Origin: Insulibacter thermoxylanivorax
GTDB lineage: Bacteria > Bacillota > Bacilli > Paenibacillales > DA-C8
Direction: 5' to 3'
DNA: 64,000 nucleotides
Assembly (NCBI RefSeq): GCF_015472005.1
Contig: NZ_BMAQ01000005.1
Coordinates: forward strand, 216,060 to 280,059
The notes under the pieces were generated by a model. The model made no database searches and had not been told where the DNA came from. It saw only the letters and a list, made by a program, of their open reading frames with translations. The position numbers and the translations under genes were made by a program. Positions 17,771-27,266 of this stretch are shown here, piece by piece (within the stretch, counting starts at the first letter, position 1; every line of letters starts with the position of its first letter).

Positions 17771-17784
17771 TGAAAGCGTAATCA
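17771..17784 (+). promoter_or_regulatory. Catabolite-responsive element (cre)-like site
   Basis: TGAAAGCGTAATCA matches the consensus TGWAANCGNTNWCA with one mismatch. It lies 55 bases before the first binding-protein gene of the oligosaccharide locus, a place where CcpA repression is expected. CcpA is encoded at 50152 in this window. Confidence 0.5.
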
Positions 17785-17838
17785 TTATCTCATATGTTTA
17801 TCACTAAATAGATCATGAAGTCCTAAGGGGGAACTTCC

Positions 17839-19356
17839 ATGCGAAGCGGGAAGAAACGCGTTAAGCCGTTCGGGATGAAGGTGATCACCTCGATAATCAT
17901 TTTCTCACATATGATCATGCTGGCTGCATGCGGCTCCAGCGGCGACCACTCAGCGGCGATGGAACGAAGACCCGAGATCACGATTATGGCGCCGCTGCAT
18001 TTTCCCAATCCGCCGCATGAGGATCTAATCGAGGAGATCAACCGCTTGACGAATGTGGATCTGAAGATCGAGTGGGTGCCCGACGGCATCTATACCGATA
18101 AGATGAATACTGCGCTGACGACCAACTCCTTGAAGAAGGCCACCTTCGTAAAGTATACCGATTATATCCTGGTCAAAAATGCGATCCGCAGCGGTGTGTT
18201 CTGGGAGATCGGGCCTTATCTGGATGATTACCCGAACCTTCGCAATCTGGACAAGTCCATTCTGGAGCAGGCAGCCGTTGACGGCAAGATCTACGGCCTG
18301 TATACGGAACGCCCTTCGTCGCGGCAGGGGATCATCCTGCGCAAGGATTGGCTGGATCGCCTGGGCCTAAGCGAGCCGACGACGATCGAAGAGCTCTATG
18401 ATGTCCTTCGCCGATTCACCTTGGAAGATCCAGACGGCAACGGCATGGATGACACCTTCGGGCTGACGGACCGCAATGATCTGATCTTCGGTGCGTTCAA
18501 GACGCTGAGCTCCTATTTCGGCACTCCGAACAATTGGGCTTTTGTCGACGGCGAATTGGTCGCTGAGTTTGAGACACAAGCGTATATCGATACGATGGAT
18601 TTTATGCGCAGGTTATATAAAGAAGGATTGATCAATCAGGATTTTGCCGTGACCAGCAAACAAGTGCAGCGGGATCACTTGATTCGCGGAGCAGCGGGCG
18701 TCTATATCGGCAGCATGCTGGATGCGCAGCGGCTCGCCGAGGAAGCGATGAAGGTGAATCCGGAGGCACGCTTCACCCTCGTCAATCGCATCCATGGTCC
18801 GGAAGGACTGCGGGTGTGGTCGATCCCGAAGTACAACGGACTGTATCTGTTCTCGAAGAAGGCGATCCATGACGAAGAAGAACTCCGTGAAGTGCTGCGT
18901 TTCTTCGACCGCTCGATGGATGCGGATGTCAGCAATCTGATGCGATACGGCTTCGAGCACCGCCATCACATCGTGCAGGAGGGGAAGGTCTACCTGCCAC
19001 AGGAGACCTATGCCTTTAGAGTCTCTGAAGTGAATGCGCTGCATGCGCTGATGATCGCGGATCTGAGCAACCCTAACCTCATGGAAGTGCAGAACTCAGA
19101 ACCGCTGACGGAACTTGCGGAGCAGCTCAGCGCGGACAATGAGAACTTCCTGGTGGAAGATCCCACGGCCTCCCTCGAATCCGCTACCTATGACGAGAAA
19201 GGAAGCGAGTTGTACAAGATCATCACCGATGCAACTTACAACTATATCTTGGGGAATCTTGATGTGGAAGGATTCCAAGCAGAAGTCGAACGATGGCGCA
19301 GAAACGGCGGCGACCAGATTCGACAAGAATATATGCATTCCTATTCTCATAAGTAA
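17839..19356 (+). CDS. Extracellular solute-binding lipoprotein (LplA/YtcQ type), copy 1
   Basis: This 505-residue lipoprotein has a signal segment and lipobox LAAC (Cys near 31) and the large two-lobe fold of family 1 binding proteins. A calcium-loop-like DPDGNGMDDTFG is followed by LTDRNDLIFGAF. Copies with this length serve LplB/YtcP permeases importing pectic or other plant oligosaccharides. It is homologous along its length to the next gene. RBS AGGGGGAA precedes ATG 17839; a cre-like site lies upstream and a terminator follows, so it can be expressed separately from the permeases. Confidence 0.9.
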   Translation: MRSGKKRVKPFGMKVITSIIIFSHMIMLAACGSSGDHSAAMERRPEITIMAPLHFPNPPHEDLIEEINRLTNVDLKIEWVPDGIYTDKMNTALTTNSLKKATFVKYTDYILVKNAIRSGVFWEIGPYLDDYPNLRNLDKSILEQAAVDGKIYGLYTERPSSRQGIILRKDWLDRLGLSEPTTIEELYDVLRRFTLEDPDGNGMDDTFGLTDRNDLIFGAFKTLSSYFGTPNNWAFVDGELVAEFETQAYIDTMDFMRRLYKEGLINQDFAVTSKQVQRDHLIRGAAGVYIGSMLDAQRLAEEAMKVNPEARFTLVNRIHGPEGLRVWSIPKYNGLYLFSKKAIHDEEELREVLRFFDRSMDADVSNLMRYGFEHRHHIVQEGKVYLPQETYAFRVSEVNALHALMIADLSNPNLMEVQNSEPLTELAEQLSADNENFLVEDPTASLESATYDEKGSELYKIITDATYNYILGNLDVEGFQAEVERWRRNGGDQIRQEYMHSYSHK

Positions 19357-19362
19357 ATGTTG

Positions 19363-19387
19363 AGCACCCGTGACCGGGTGCTTTTTT
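19363..19387 (+). terminator. Intrinsic terminator after binding protein copy 1
   Basis: AGCACCCG (19363-19370) pairs with CGGGTGCT (19375-19382) around a TGAC loop, followed by six T. It separates the two tandem binding-protein genes. Confidence 0.9.
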
Positions 19388-19555
19388 ATTGCTTTTTATC
19401 ATGTTCACGGAAGATAATCATTTTCTCATAAACCTAAGCAGCATGAGGCTTGGTGATGCGATTTGTGAGCAAATGATTGTATACGTAATGTCGGATTGAT
19501 TGTAAGTTTGAAGTGAATCATTAATTACATTTTTTCGAAATGGAGGTCAAGCTGT

Positions 19556-21124
19556 ATGACGAAGACGAAGAGAAGTCTCACACTCCTATTGAGCCTGCTC
19601 ATGGTGCTGAGCTTCGTGCTAGCCGCTTGCTCAGGAGGAAGCAGCAACAACGCAGCTCCAACGAATACGCAAGGGGGGAATCAGCAGCAAGGCTCGAACA
19701 ATCAGGGAGCGGATCCTAAACCGGAGCCGCCGACAGAATTCACCATCATGCTGCCGCTTAATACCGCAGACCAGCCGACGGATGTGATTAAGAAAGAGCT
19801 GGAGAAATTGACGAATACGAAGCTGACGTATAACTTCTTCCCGGCGGATACCTATGAGGAGAAACTGAGCTCTTCCTTCGCAACGGGTTCCTTCCCGGAA
19901 GTCGTCTACATGAAGAACCAGGCGACCTTCATCCAGATGAGGGAAGCGATCCGCGACGGGCAGTTCTGGGAGATCGGACCATACCTCCCCGAGTTTGAGA
20001 ACTTGAGCAAACTGAAGGAACAAGTTCTCAAGAACACGATGGTTGACGGCAAGCTGTATTCCCTGTATATCGGCCGTCCGCTGGCACGGCAAGGAATGAT
20101 CTACCGCAAGGACTGGGCAGATCGGCTCGGCTTGGATGCGCCGAAGAATGTCGACGAATTCTTCGAGATGCTGCGGGCGTTCACGGAAGACGATCCCGAC
20201 AATGACGGCGTGGACAACACCTTCGGTCTGACGGACCGCAACGACCTCGTCTACGGTGCCTTTGACACGGTGGCTTCCTGGTTCGGCGTGCCGACGAACT
20301 GGGGTGAGAAGGATGGGCAGCTGTTGCCGAAGTTCATGTTCGATGAATATATCGAGGTTATGGACTTCTTCCGCAAGATCCGCAGCGCGGGTTATATGAA
20401 CCAAGACTTCGCTGCGACGAGTAAGACAGACCAAGTCAACCTGCTGACCAGCGGCAGATACGGTGTCTATGTCGGGTCGCTTCAGGACGTCAACAGCTTG
20501 CAGAGAGATCTTGAGAAGAACGATCCGAATGCGGTCCTGTGGACGCATGCGCTGATCGAAGGTCCGAACGGCAATATCTCGACTTGGGCGATCCCGGGTT
20601 ATAACAATGTCGTTCTGTTCCCGAAGAGCTCGATCAAGGATGAGGATCAGCTGAGACAGATCCTGGCGTTCTTCGACAAGATGATGACGCCGGAGGTTGC
20701 GAACCTCATGTACTGGGGTATCGAAGGCGTTCACTACACCGTGGTTGACGGCAAAGCCAGACCTGTTGAGGACAGCGATCTGATCAACCGCGATGTCAAG
20801 GGATATAAGGACAGTGTCATCGGTGAACCGGAAACCAACGGCATGATGGAAGCTTATCATGAGCTGGAAGCGAGAATCCATGCTGAGAAGCTCATCTTGG
20901 AGAACGAGAAATATGCCATCCATGACCCGACCGCTCCTCTGGACTCCAAGACTTATGCGGAGAAAGGGTTGGAGCTCGACGAGATCATCAAGAATGCCAC
21001 TTATCAATACATCTACGAGCAGATCGACCTTGATGGCTTCCAGGCAGCGATCGATCAGTGGTTGAGCCGCGGCGGACAGGACATCATCGACGAATATAAC
21101 GAGGCTTATCGAGCAGCAAGATAA
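19556..21124 (+). CDS. Extracellular solute-binding lipoprotein (LplA/YtcQ type), copy 2
   Basis: This 522-residue lipoprotein has lipobox LAAC (Cys near 24), then a low-complexity N/Q/G spacer (about residues 25-55) that would lift the domain off the membrane, then the binding-protein fold. Shared blocks with copy 1 include FWEIGPYL, RQG-x-I-x-RKDW-x-DRLGL, the calcium-loop-like DDPDNDGVDNTFG and LTDRNDLVYGAF. RBS GGAGGTC precedes the ATG. It is the likely partner of the two permeases that follow, through a hairpin at 21131 that may favour its higher expression. Confidence 0.9.
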   Translation: MTKTKRSLTLLLSLLMVLSFVLAACSGGSSNNAAPTNTQGGNQQQGSNNQGADPKPEPPTEFTIMLPLNTADQPTDVIKKELEKLTNTKLTYNFFPADTYEEKLSSSFATGSFPEVVYMKNQATFIQMREAIRDGQFWEIGPYLPEFENLSKLKEQVLKNTMVDGKLYSLYIGRPLARQGMIYRKDWADRLGLDAPKNVDEFFEMLRAFTEDDPDNDGVDNTFGLTDRNDLVYGAFDTVASWFGVPTNWGEKDGQLLPKFMFDEYIEVMDFFRKIRSAGYMNQDFAATSKTDQVNLLTSGRYGVYVGSLQDVNSLQRDLEKNDPNAVLWTHALIEGPNGNISTWAIPGYNNVVLFPKSSIKDEDQLRQILAFFDKMMTPEVANLMYWGIEGVHYTVVDGKARPVEDSDLINRDVKGYKDSVIGEPETNGMMEAYHELEARIHAEKLILENEKYAIHDPTAPLDSKTYAEKGLELDEIIKNATYQYIYEQIDLDGFQAAIDQWLSRGGQDIIDEYNEAYRAAR

Positions 21125-21130
21125 CATGCT

Positions 21131-21166
21131 GGGAGAGGGCTGTTGAATCGCTCAACAGCCCTTCCC
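21131..21166 (+). terminator. Intra-operon hairpin between binding protein and permease
   Basis: GGCTGTTGA (21138-21146) pairs with TCAACAGCC (21152-21160), extended by GGGAG/CTTCCC arms. There is no following T run. It probably stabilises the upstream mRNA or partly terminates, a common device to overproduce the binding protein. Confidence 0.6.
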
Positions 21167-21201
21167 ATTAAATGAACTTTATACAGAAAGGAAGAACGGG
21201 T

Positions 21202-22152
21202 ATGCAGCAAGCTTCGGTCCAACCGCAACAGACCATTCCCAGGCCGCAGAGTGAAGTATGGCGGCGGATGAAACGCAACAAGCTGCTGTATTTGATGATC
21301 TTGCCAGGCATGCTGTATTTCATCATCTTCAAATACTTGCCGATGTTCGGCTTGATCATCTCTTTCCAAGACTTTAAACCTTACAAAGGATTCATATACA
21401 GCGAATGGGTGGGTTTGAAGCATTTCGAGAGGCTGTTTACAGAACCGGAATTCCTCATGATCTTGAAGAACACCTTAGTGTTGTTCGGCCTGAATCTGTT
21501 CATCTATTTCCCAATTCCGATCATCCTCTCTCTGATGTTAAATGAGATTCGCATCTCTGCTTTTAAACGCACCGTGCAGACGCTCATCTATATCCCGCAC
21601 TTCATGTCGTGGGTCATCATCGTCTCGATCAGCTACGTCATGCTGACGATGGACGGCGGGATCATCAACCAGCTGCTGGTTCACTTCGGACATGAGAAGA
21701 TCAATTTCCTGCTCAGCCCCGAATGGTTCCGGCCGATGTATATCATCCAAGTGATCTGGCGCGAAGCCGGCTGGGGGACGATCATCTATCTCGCGGCGAT
21801 TGCCGCTGTTGATCCGGAGCTCTACGAAGCGGCGCGGATGGACGGTGCCGGAAGGTTCCGCCAGATGTGGCATATCACGCTGCCGTCGATTCGCGGCGTG
21901 ATCGTCACCCTCTTGATCCTGAAGATCGGGGATATCCTGGAGCTTGGCTTCGAACACGTCTACCTGCTGCTCAATTCGATGAACCGCAATGTTGCCGAGA
22001 TCATCGATACGTACGTCTATACCGCTGCTCTCAAGCAAGGACAGTACAGCTATAGTACAGCCATCGGTTTCTTCAAATCCTTTGTCGGTCTCATCATGGT
22101 GATGATCGCCAACAAGCTGGCCAGGAAGTTTGGCGAAGAGGGCGTCTACTAA
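21202..22152 (+). CDS. ABC transporter permease, LplB/YteP type
   Basis: This 316-residue permease has six helices and the cytoplasmic EAA loop (YEAARMDGAGRFRQMWHITLPSI). The opening KRNKLLYLMILPGMLYFIIFKYLPMFG is characteristic of the LplB/YteP family that pairs with YtcP-type partners. I chose ATG 21202 after AAAGGAAG. No cognate ATPase is encoded here; these systems normally share the MsmK/MsmX ATPase encoded elsewhere. Confidence 0.92.
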   Translation: MQQASVQPQQTIPRPQSEVWRRMKRNKLLYLMILPGMLYFIIFKYLPMFGLIISFQDFKPYKGFIYSEWVGLKHFERLFTEPEFLMILKNTLVLFGLNLFIYFPIPIILSLMLNEIRISAFKRTVQTLIYIPHFMSWVIIVSISYVMLTMDGGIINQLLVHFGHEKINFLLSPEWFRPMYIIQVIWREAGWGTIIYLAAIAAVDPELYEAARMDGAGRFRQMWHITLPSIRGVIVTLLILKIGDILELGFEHVYLLLNSMNRNVAEIIDTYVYTAALKQGQYSYSTAIGFFKSFVGLIMVMIANKLARKFGEEGVY

Positions 22153-22173
22153 TACACGAAGGAGGAAAGAGAA

Positions 22174-23043
22174 ATGGTAGAAGACAGATCGCTGCAAGGT
22201 AGAATCTTCTCGATCATCAACTATTTTCTGCTGTCGGTCATCGCATTGCTGTGCTTAGTGCCATTCCTTCATGTATTGGCAGGCTCCTTTACAACGAATG
22301 CCGAACTGGCCGCAAAACCCTTCATCATCATCCCGGAAGTGTGGAGTCTAGATGCCTACAAGTTCGTCTTCTCGACGAATACGATTACGCGGGCGATGCT
22401 GATCTCGATTGGCGTGACTTTGATCGGTACATTGTTCAGCATGTTCTTCACTTCTTTGACGGCTTACGGCCTTGCGAGAAGGGACCTTGACGGCCGCCGG
22501 ATACTGATGTTCCTCGTGGTCTTCACGATGCTGTTCCAAGGCGGGATGATCCCGACCTTCTTGATCGTGAAGGAACTGGGCTTGATCAACAAATATGCAG
22601 CGCTGATCATCCCCAGCACGATCAATGCCTTCAATATGATCATCTTGAGGAACTTCTTCCAGAACATCCCCGATGGACTGGAAGAATCGGCGAAGATCGA
22701 CGGCTGCAATGACTTCGGCATCCTATTTAGGATCGTGCTGCCCCTGTCGCTGCCGGCGCTGGCTACGATCTCTCTCTTCTACGCGGTTACGTATTGGAAT
22801 ACGTACTTGAGTGCGATTCTCTATATCGACAGCAGTGAGAAATGGCCGATTCAAGTATGGCTCAGACAGATCGTTGTTCTGGCGAGCGGCTTGGACGGCT
22901 CGACGAATGAAGATGTTCCGCCGCCTGACCAAGCGGTGAAGATGGCGGTTATCATCGTCGCTACGATTCCGATTATGCTCGTCTATCCGTTCTTGCAGAA
23001 GCACTTTGCAAAAGGTGCATTGCTTGGTTCTATCAAGGGTTAA
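22174..23043 (+). CDS. Carbohydrate ABC transporter permease, YtcP/LplC type
   Basis: This 289-residue permease has six helices and the EAA loop (LEESAKIDGCNDFGILFRIVLPLSLPAL). It forms the heterodimer with the permease 21 bases upstream. The short insert between the last helices (ASGLDGSTNEDVPPPDQAVKMAVIIVATIPIML) and the ending HFAKGALLGSIKG are typical of YtcP. RBS GGAGGAAAG precedes the ATG. Confidence 0.92.
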   Translation: MVEDRSLQGRIFSIINYFLLSVIALLCLVPFLHVLAGSFTTNAELAAKPFIIIPEVWSLDAYKFVFSTNTITRAMLISIGVTLIGTLFSMFFTSLTAYGLARRDLDGRRILMFLVVFTMLFQGGMIPTFLIVKELGLINKYAALIIPSTINAFNMIILRNFFQNIPDGLEESAKIDGCNDFGILFRIVLPLSLPALATISLFYAVTYWNTYLSAILYIDSSEKWPIQVWLRQIVVLASGLDGSTNEDVPPPDQAVKMAVIIVATIPIMLVYPFLQKHFAKGALLGSIKG

Positions 23044-23073
23044 GAGAGATAATCTATGCGGGAGGAATGCCGG

Positions 23074-24156
23074 ATGCAGAGGACACCGATTGAATGGGCA
23101 ATATTCGCATGCGACAGCATGATGGCTCGCTACCGAGCCCCTGAACTTCCGCCGGCCCATCGATGGCATTACCATCAGGGAGTCTTCTTATGCGGGATGG
23201 AGATGTTGTGGGAAACCGTGCTGGAGGAACGTTACGATACGTATATCAGGGAATATGTGGATGCATTAGTTGATGAGAATGGGAATCTGTATTTTGCCAG
23301 GGATGAATTGGATGCGATCCAAGCGGGGCTCCTGCTCTTCCGACTGGATGCATCATCATCCGATCAGCGTTACCGGATTGCGGCTGCAAAGCTCAGAAGC
23401 TTATTTGACACGCTGAATCGAACTTCTGAGGGAGGCTTCTGGCATAAAGATAAATACCCTTATAATATGTGGCTTGACGGCCTGTACATGGGCGGCGTGT
23501 TCGCCCTGAAGTACGCCAATCAATACGGCGAGGTGCAGCTGAGAGACATGGTGCTGCACCAAGAGAAGCTGATGAGGAAACACATGAAGGATGAAAGGAC
23601 CGGACTGCTCTATCATGCTTGGGATGAGAGCCGGCGCATGCCTTGGGCGGATCCTGAGACCGGCTGCTCGCCGGAGTTCTGGGGCCGTTCCCTCGGCTGG
23701 TACGGCCTGGCGCTGTCCCAGTTCATCGATCTGCTGCCGGAGGATCATGCAGGGCGCGCAGAGTTGATCCAGGTTCAAAGGGATTTCCTCACGGCATTGG
23801 TTCGTTATCAAGATGAGAGAAGCGGCCTGTGGTATCAGGTCGTGGATAAGGGAGATCACAGCGACAATTGGCTCGAAACGTCGTGTTCGGCGCTCTTCGT
23901 CTACGCGATCGCACGGGCCGTGAAGCAGGGCATTGTCGGCGATGAATTCCGCCGCGTCGCGGAAAGGGGATATGAAGGCTTGACGAACCGCATGCGGACC
24001 GATGATGAGGGACGCTTCGTCATGCCGGATATCTGCATCGGCACCTCGGCGGGGGATTACACCAATTATGTCACCCGTCCGACCAGCGAGAACGATCTGC
24101 ACGGTGTCGGCGCCTTCGTCATGGCATGTGTTGCCATGCATGACCTGAATGCTTAG
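23074..24156 (+). CDS. Glycoside hydrolase family 88/105, unsaturated rhamnogalacturonyl hydrolase-like
   Basis: This 360-residue protein has the (alpha/alpha)6 barrel signature of YteR/YesR: WHYHQGVFLCGMEMLWE, the catalytic-Asp segment MWLDGLYMGG, LLYHAWDES and WGRSLGWYGLAL. Family members hydrate the unsaturated uronic sugar at the end of pectate or rhamnogalacturonan lyase products. No signal peptide, so it acts in the cytoplasm on imported oligosaccharides. I chose ATG 23074 after GGGAGG; an upstream ATG at 23056 has a weaker site. Confidence 0.9.
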   Translation: MQRTPIEWAIFACDSMMARYRAPELPPAHRWHYHQGVFLCGMEMLWETVLEERYDTYIREYVDALVDENGNLYFARDELDAIQAGLLLFRLDASSSDQRYRIAAAKLRSLFDTLNRTSEGGFWHKDKYPYNMWLDGLYMGGVFALKYANQYGEVQLRDMVLHQEKLMRKHMKDERTGLLYHAWDESRRMPWADPETGCSPEFWGRSLGWYGLALSQFIDLLPEDHAGRAELIQVQRDFLTALVRYQDERSGLWYQVVDKGDHSDNWLETSCSALFVYAIARAVKQGIVGDEFRRVAERGYEGLTNRMRTDDEGRFVMPDICIGTSAGDYTNYVTRPTSENDLHGVGAFVMACVAMHDLNA

Positions 24157-24239
24157 GAAGCGGTTGATCGTGATTCAGATCGGGCATGCTAACGTGGGTA
24201 CCGTCATGTCGATACATGATTACTAACGGAGGTGCACCG

Positions 24240-25064
24240 ATGATGAATCACACGATGACGATGAACAAGCCGGCACAGACGTCTGAGAAGAAGCTGGAGG
24301 GCAAAGTAGCGATCATCACCGGCGCCGGTTCCGGCATCGGCAGAGCTGCTGCGAAGAAATTAGCGGAGCACGGCGCCAAGATCTGCCTTATGGATCTAAA
24401 GGATGAGCGCACGGAAGAGGCCGCCTCCGAGATCGTGGCTGTCGGCGGCGAGGCGATCGCTGCGGACGTGGATATCTCGGATCCGGACCGCGTGGCCCTC
24501 GGGGTGGAAGCTGTGCTCGATACCTGGGGGAAGATCGATATCGTCTTCGCCAATGCGGGCATCAACGGCCGCATCGCACCGATCGAAGAGCTGACGCCGG
24601 AGGACTGGGATCAGACGCTGAACACGAATCTCAAGGGAACCTTCCTCGTCGTCAAGTATGCGATCCCTCACATGAAAGAGAACGGGGGCAGCATCATCAT
24701 CACAAGCTCGATTAACGGCAGCCGCAAATTCCACAGTTTTGGGATGAGCGCCTACAGCAGTTCCAAAGCGGGGCAGGTTGCCTTTGCAAAGATGGCCGCC
24801 CTGGAGCTGGCCCGGTACCGCATCCGGGTGAATGTCATCTGCCCGGGAGCGATCGAGACGAATATCGATGAGAATACCTTCCAGTCTCCGGAAGTCAAGG
24901 AGATCCAGATCCCGGTGAAGTATCCGGAAGGCAGCCAGCCCTTAGAACACGGTCCGGGCAAGCCGGAGCAGGTGGCAGATCTCGTGTTGTTCCTGGCTTC
25001 GGAGGATTCCAGCCATATCACGGGGACGGAAGTCTATATCGATGGTGCGGAGTCATTGTTGTAA
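24240..25064 (+). CDS. SDR-family NAD(P)-dependent oxidoreductase
   Basis: This 274-residue enzyme has the classical short-chain dehydrogenase features: nucleotide motif TGAGSGIG (about residue 27), NAG in FANAGI, catalytic Ser (TSSINGS), Tyr-Lys in AYSSSKAG and the PGAIETNI segment. The substrate cannot be read from sequence; the position after a GH105 gene suggests reduction of a sugar or keto-acid from pectin breakdown. An Asp after the second strand (LMDLKD) suggests NAD rather than NADP. ATG 24240 follows GGAGGTG. Confidence 0.88.
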   Translation: MMNHTMTMNKPAQTSEKKLEGKVAIITGAGSGIGRAAAKKLAEHGAKICLMDLKDERTEEAASEIVAVGGEAIAADVDISDPDRVALGVEAVLDTWGKIDIVFANAGINGRIAPIEELTPEDWDQTLNTNLKGTFLVVKYAIPHMKENGGSIIITSSINGSRKFHSFGMSAYSSSKAGQVAFAKMAALELARYRIRVNVICPGAIETNIDENTFQSPEVKEIQIPVKYPEGSQPLEHGPGKPEQVADLVLFLASEDSSHITGTEVYIDGAESLL

Positions 25065-25071
25065 TGGATAG

Positions 25072-25117
25072 AGGAAACCTTTGGACCGCCGTTTGTCGTT
25101 CAAAGGTTTCCTTTTTT
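25072..25117 (+). terminator. Intrinsic terminator of the oligosaccharide operon
   Basis: AGGAAACCTTTG (25072-25083) pairs perfectly with CAAAGGTTTCCT (25101-25112), followed by TTTTTT. Confidence 0.9.
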
Positions 25118-25225
25118 GTCAATTTTTCGACACTTGATCATGGCAGCCAGCTTGATATATGGGACAGCGTTGACAATTCTCACAATAGCGGGTATGTTAG
25201 GAATAGGAACAACTGCATATGGGTT

Positions 25226-25325
25226 CAACCACTAGGGGAGCCGTTAGAACGGCTGAGAGAAGGATAGTGCTCCTGATACCCTTATAACCTGATCTGGGTG
25301 ATGCCAGCGTAGGAAAGTGGTGCTC
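25226..25325 (+). promoter_or_regulatory. TPP riboswitch (THI element)
   Basis: The conserved blocks ACTAGGGGAGCC (25231-25242), GGCTGAGAGAAGG, ACCCTTATAACCTGATCTGG and GTGATGCCAGCGTAGGAAA are present in order. This is the thiamine pyrophosphate aptamer. A terminator follows, so the riboswitch should control the thi operon by premature termination when TPP is plentiful. Confidence 0.95.
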
Positions 25326-25345
25326 GACTTGAAGTCTGCTGTCGC

Positions 25346-25372
25346 GCCGCTCCTAGTTGGAGCGGCTTTTTT
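25346..25372 (+). terminator. Expression-platform terminator of the TPP riboswitch
   Basis: GCCGCTCC (25346-25353) pairs with GGAGCGGC (25359-25366), followed by TTTTTT. It stands between the aptamer and thiF. Confidence 0.9.
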
Positions 25373-25446
25373 GATGGCATGTACCATCTTACCCCCATGC
25401 TCTGCAGACGGCAATGATGGAGATGACTAGGGAAGGAGGGGATGGG

Positions 25447-26511
25447 TTGAGCTTGCAGGAGGATCATCTGCAGCAGCATCGCAAGCAGGAAGAAGCGGTT
25501 GAAGAACGCTATTCGCGGCAGATTTTATTCGCCCCGATCGGCCGTGCGGGTCAGGAGCGCCTTGCGCAAAGCCGCGTGCTGATCGTCGGCATGGGGGCCC
25601 TCGGCACGGTTTTAGCCAACCATCTCGTGCGTGCGGGAACGGGGTTCGTTCGCATCACGGACCGCGACTATGTGGAGTTCAGCAATCTCCAGCGGCAGAT
25701 GCTGTTCGATGAGGAGGATGCGCGTGAAGCCCTGCCGAAGGCGGAAGCGGCTGCCAGGAAGCTCGTGCGGATCAACTCAAGCGTAACCATCGAACCGGTG
25801 ATCACCGATGTGACGGCGCGGAATATCGAAGAGCTGGCCGCCGATGTCGATCTCATCCTTGACGGCACGGATAATTTTCAGACGAGGTACCTGATGAACG
25901 ACTACGCCTTCCGTGCGAAGATCCCGTATGTTTACGGCGGAGTGGTCAGCTCGCGCGGCATGTCAGCGGCCTTCATACCGGGGCGGACGCCTTGTTTTCG
26001 CTGTTTGCTGCCGGAGGACGGAAGCGCCGGCGGCGAAACCTGCGATACCGTGGGCGTGCTGTCCCCCGTCGTCGATATCGTTGCTTCCTATCAGTCGGCA
26101 GAGGCGCTGAAGATCTTAACGGGCAATCTGGATGCCGTGCGCAGGAGTCTCTTCACCTTCGATGTCTGGCACAATCGCTTCTATGAGCTGAAGTTTCCTG
26201 CGCCCAGCAAGTCTTGCCCGACCTGCGCCAAGGGGGAATATCCGGCGCTCGATCTTCGCCGGGCTGCAGAGGTGACAACGATGTGCGGCCGTGATTCCGT
26301 GCAGATCACCGGCGGCCAAGCTTTGGACCTTAAGGTTTGGCAGGAGCGGCTGAGCCGCGTCGGCAAGGTGACAGCGAATCCCTACCTGATGCGGGTGCAG
26401 CTGCCGGAAGGAGAACGGTTAACCCTGTTCCCCGACGGGCGTGTACTCGTGCAAGGGACGAGCGAACCGGCGCGGGCGAGAACGCTGTATGCTCGTTATA
26501 TCGGAATGTGA
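25447..26511 (+). CDS. thiF: ThiF-type adenylyltransferase for ThiS
   Basis: This 354-residue E1-like enzyme has the ATP motif VLIVGMGALGTVLANHLVRAG, the DRDYVEFSNLQRQ loop, the catalytic-arginine region, zinc-binding cysteines in CFRCLLP and CPTCAKG, and the segment GETCDTVGVLSPVV. It activates the C-terminal glycine of ThiS for sulfur transfer. A C-terminal extension includes CGRDSVQI, as in Bacillales ThiF. I chose TTG 25447 after AAGGAGG; the ATG at 25414 has no ribosome site. First gene of the riboswitch-controlled operon. Confidence 0.88.
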   Translation: MSLQEDHLQQHRKQEEAVEERYSRQILFAPIGRAGQERLAQSRVLIVGMGALGTVLANHLVRAGTGFVRITDRDYVEFSNLQRQMLFDEEDAREALPKAEAAARKLVRINSSVTIEPVITDVTARNIEELAADVDLILDGTDNFQTRYLMNDYAFRAKIPYVYGGVVSSRGMSAAFIPGRTPCFRCLLPEDGSAGGETCDTVGVLSPVVDIVASYQSAEALKILTGNLDAVRRSLFTFDVWHNRFYELKFPAPSKSCPTCAKGEYPALDLRRAAEVTTMCGRDSVQITGGQALDLKVWQERLSRVGKVTANPYLMRVQLPEGERLTLFPDGRVLVQGTSEPARARTLYARYIGM

Positions 26512-26630
26512 GTTAAGGCGCAGCGATGAGTCTGAGATGCACATGGGCATGCAGGGATCAGATAGCAGAGGTCGGATTGCAGGACTGGAAGTGTCAGCAA
26601 GGACCTGTGAACAAGAGAGGAGGAATGGGA

Positions 26631-27266
26631 ATGCGGGAGTTTCGCTTGTATGCGATCACCGGCGAGGAATACCATCCCGGCCGCAGTATGTTGGAGGTGA
26701 TGGAGGAAGCGATCAAGGGCGGCGCCGACATCGTCCAGCTGCGGGACAAGAAGGGGACGAAGCGGGAGATCCTGGAGAAGGCTTATGCCCTGCGCGAGCT
26801 CACAGCTCGGTACAACGTCACCTTCATCGTGAATGATCATATCGACATCGCCTTGGCCTGCGAGGCGGACGGCGTGCATCTGGGGCAGGATGATCTGCCG
26901 CTCAGCGAAGCCCGTAAGCTCATGGGCAAGCGGATCATCGGCATCTCCACCCACCGCATCGAGGAAGCGCGGGCGGCGGAGGCGGAGGGGGCGGATTATA
27001 TCGGGGTTGGCCCGATCTTCCCGACCAAGACCAAGGAACATGCCAAGCCGGTGACGACGGAGTACATCAAACAGGTGGAGCGGGAGATCAAGATCCCCTA
27101 TGTGGCGATCGGCGGCATCAAGCTGCACAACGTGGACGACGTGCTGGCGGCAGGTGCAAGGCGCATCTGTGCAGTGAGCGAGATCGTCGGAAGCCCGGAT
27201 CCAGCGGAGACCTGCCGGGCCTTTATCCGTAAGATCGAAGCATACACGGGAGGGGATAAGCAGTGA
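26631..27266 (+). CDS. thiE: Thiamine phosphate synthase
   Basis: This 211-residue TIM barrel joins the thiazole and pyrimidine moieties of thiamine. The hallmark motifs are IVQLRDKKG, FIVNDHIDIAL, DGVHLGQDDLP, IGISTH, YIGVGPIFPTKTK and VAIGGI. A TenI role is less likely since the phosphate-binding and pyrimidine residues are all kept. ATG 26631 lies seven bases after AGGAGG. Its TGA overlaps the GTG of thiS. Confidence 0.92.
   Translation: MREFRLYAITGEEYHPGRSMLEVMEEAIKGGADIVQLRDKKGTKREILEKAYALRELTARYNVTFIVNDHIDIALACEADGVHLGQDDLPLSEARKLMGKRIIGISTHRIEEARAAEAEGADYIGVGPIFPTKTKEHAKPVTTEYIKQVEREIKIPYVAIGGIKLHNVDDVLAAGARRICAVSEIVGSPDPAETCRAFIRKIEAYTGGDKQ

Noticed and set aside
19631..21127. 498-residue minus-strand frame
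   Set aside because: It mirrors the binding-protein gene (copy 2) completely; no ribosome site and no recognisable family.
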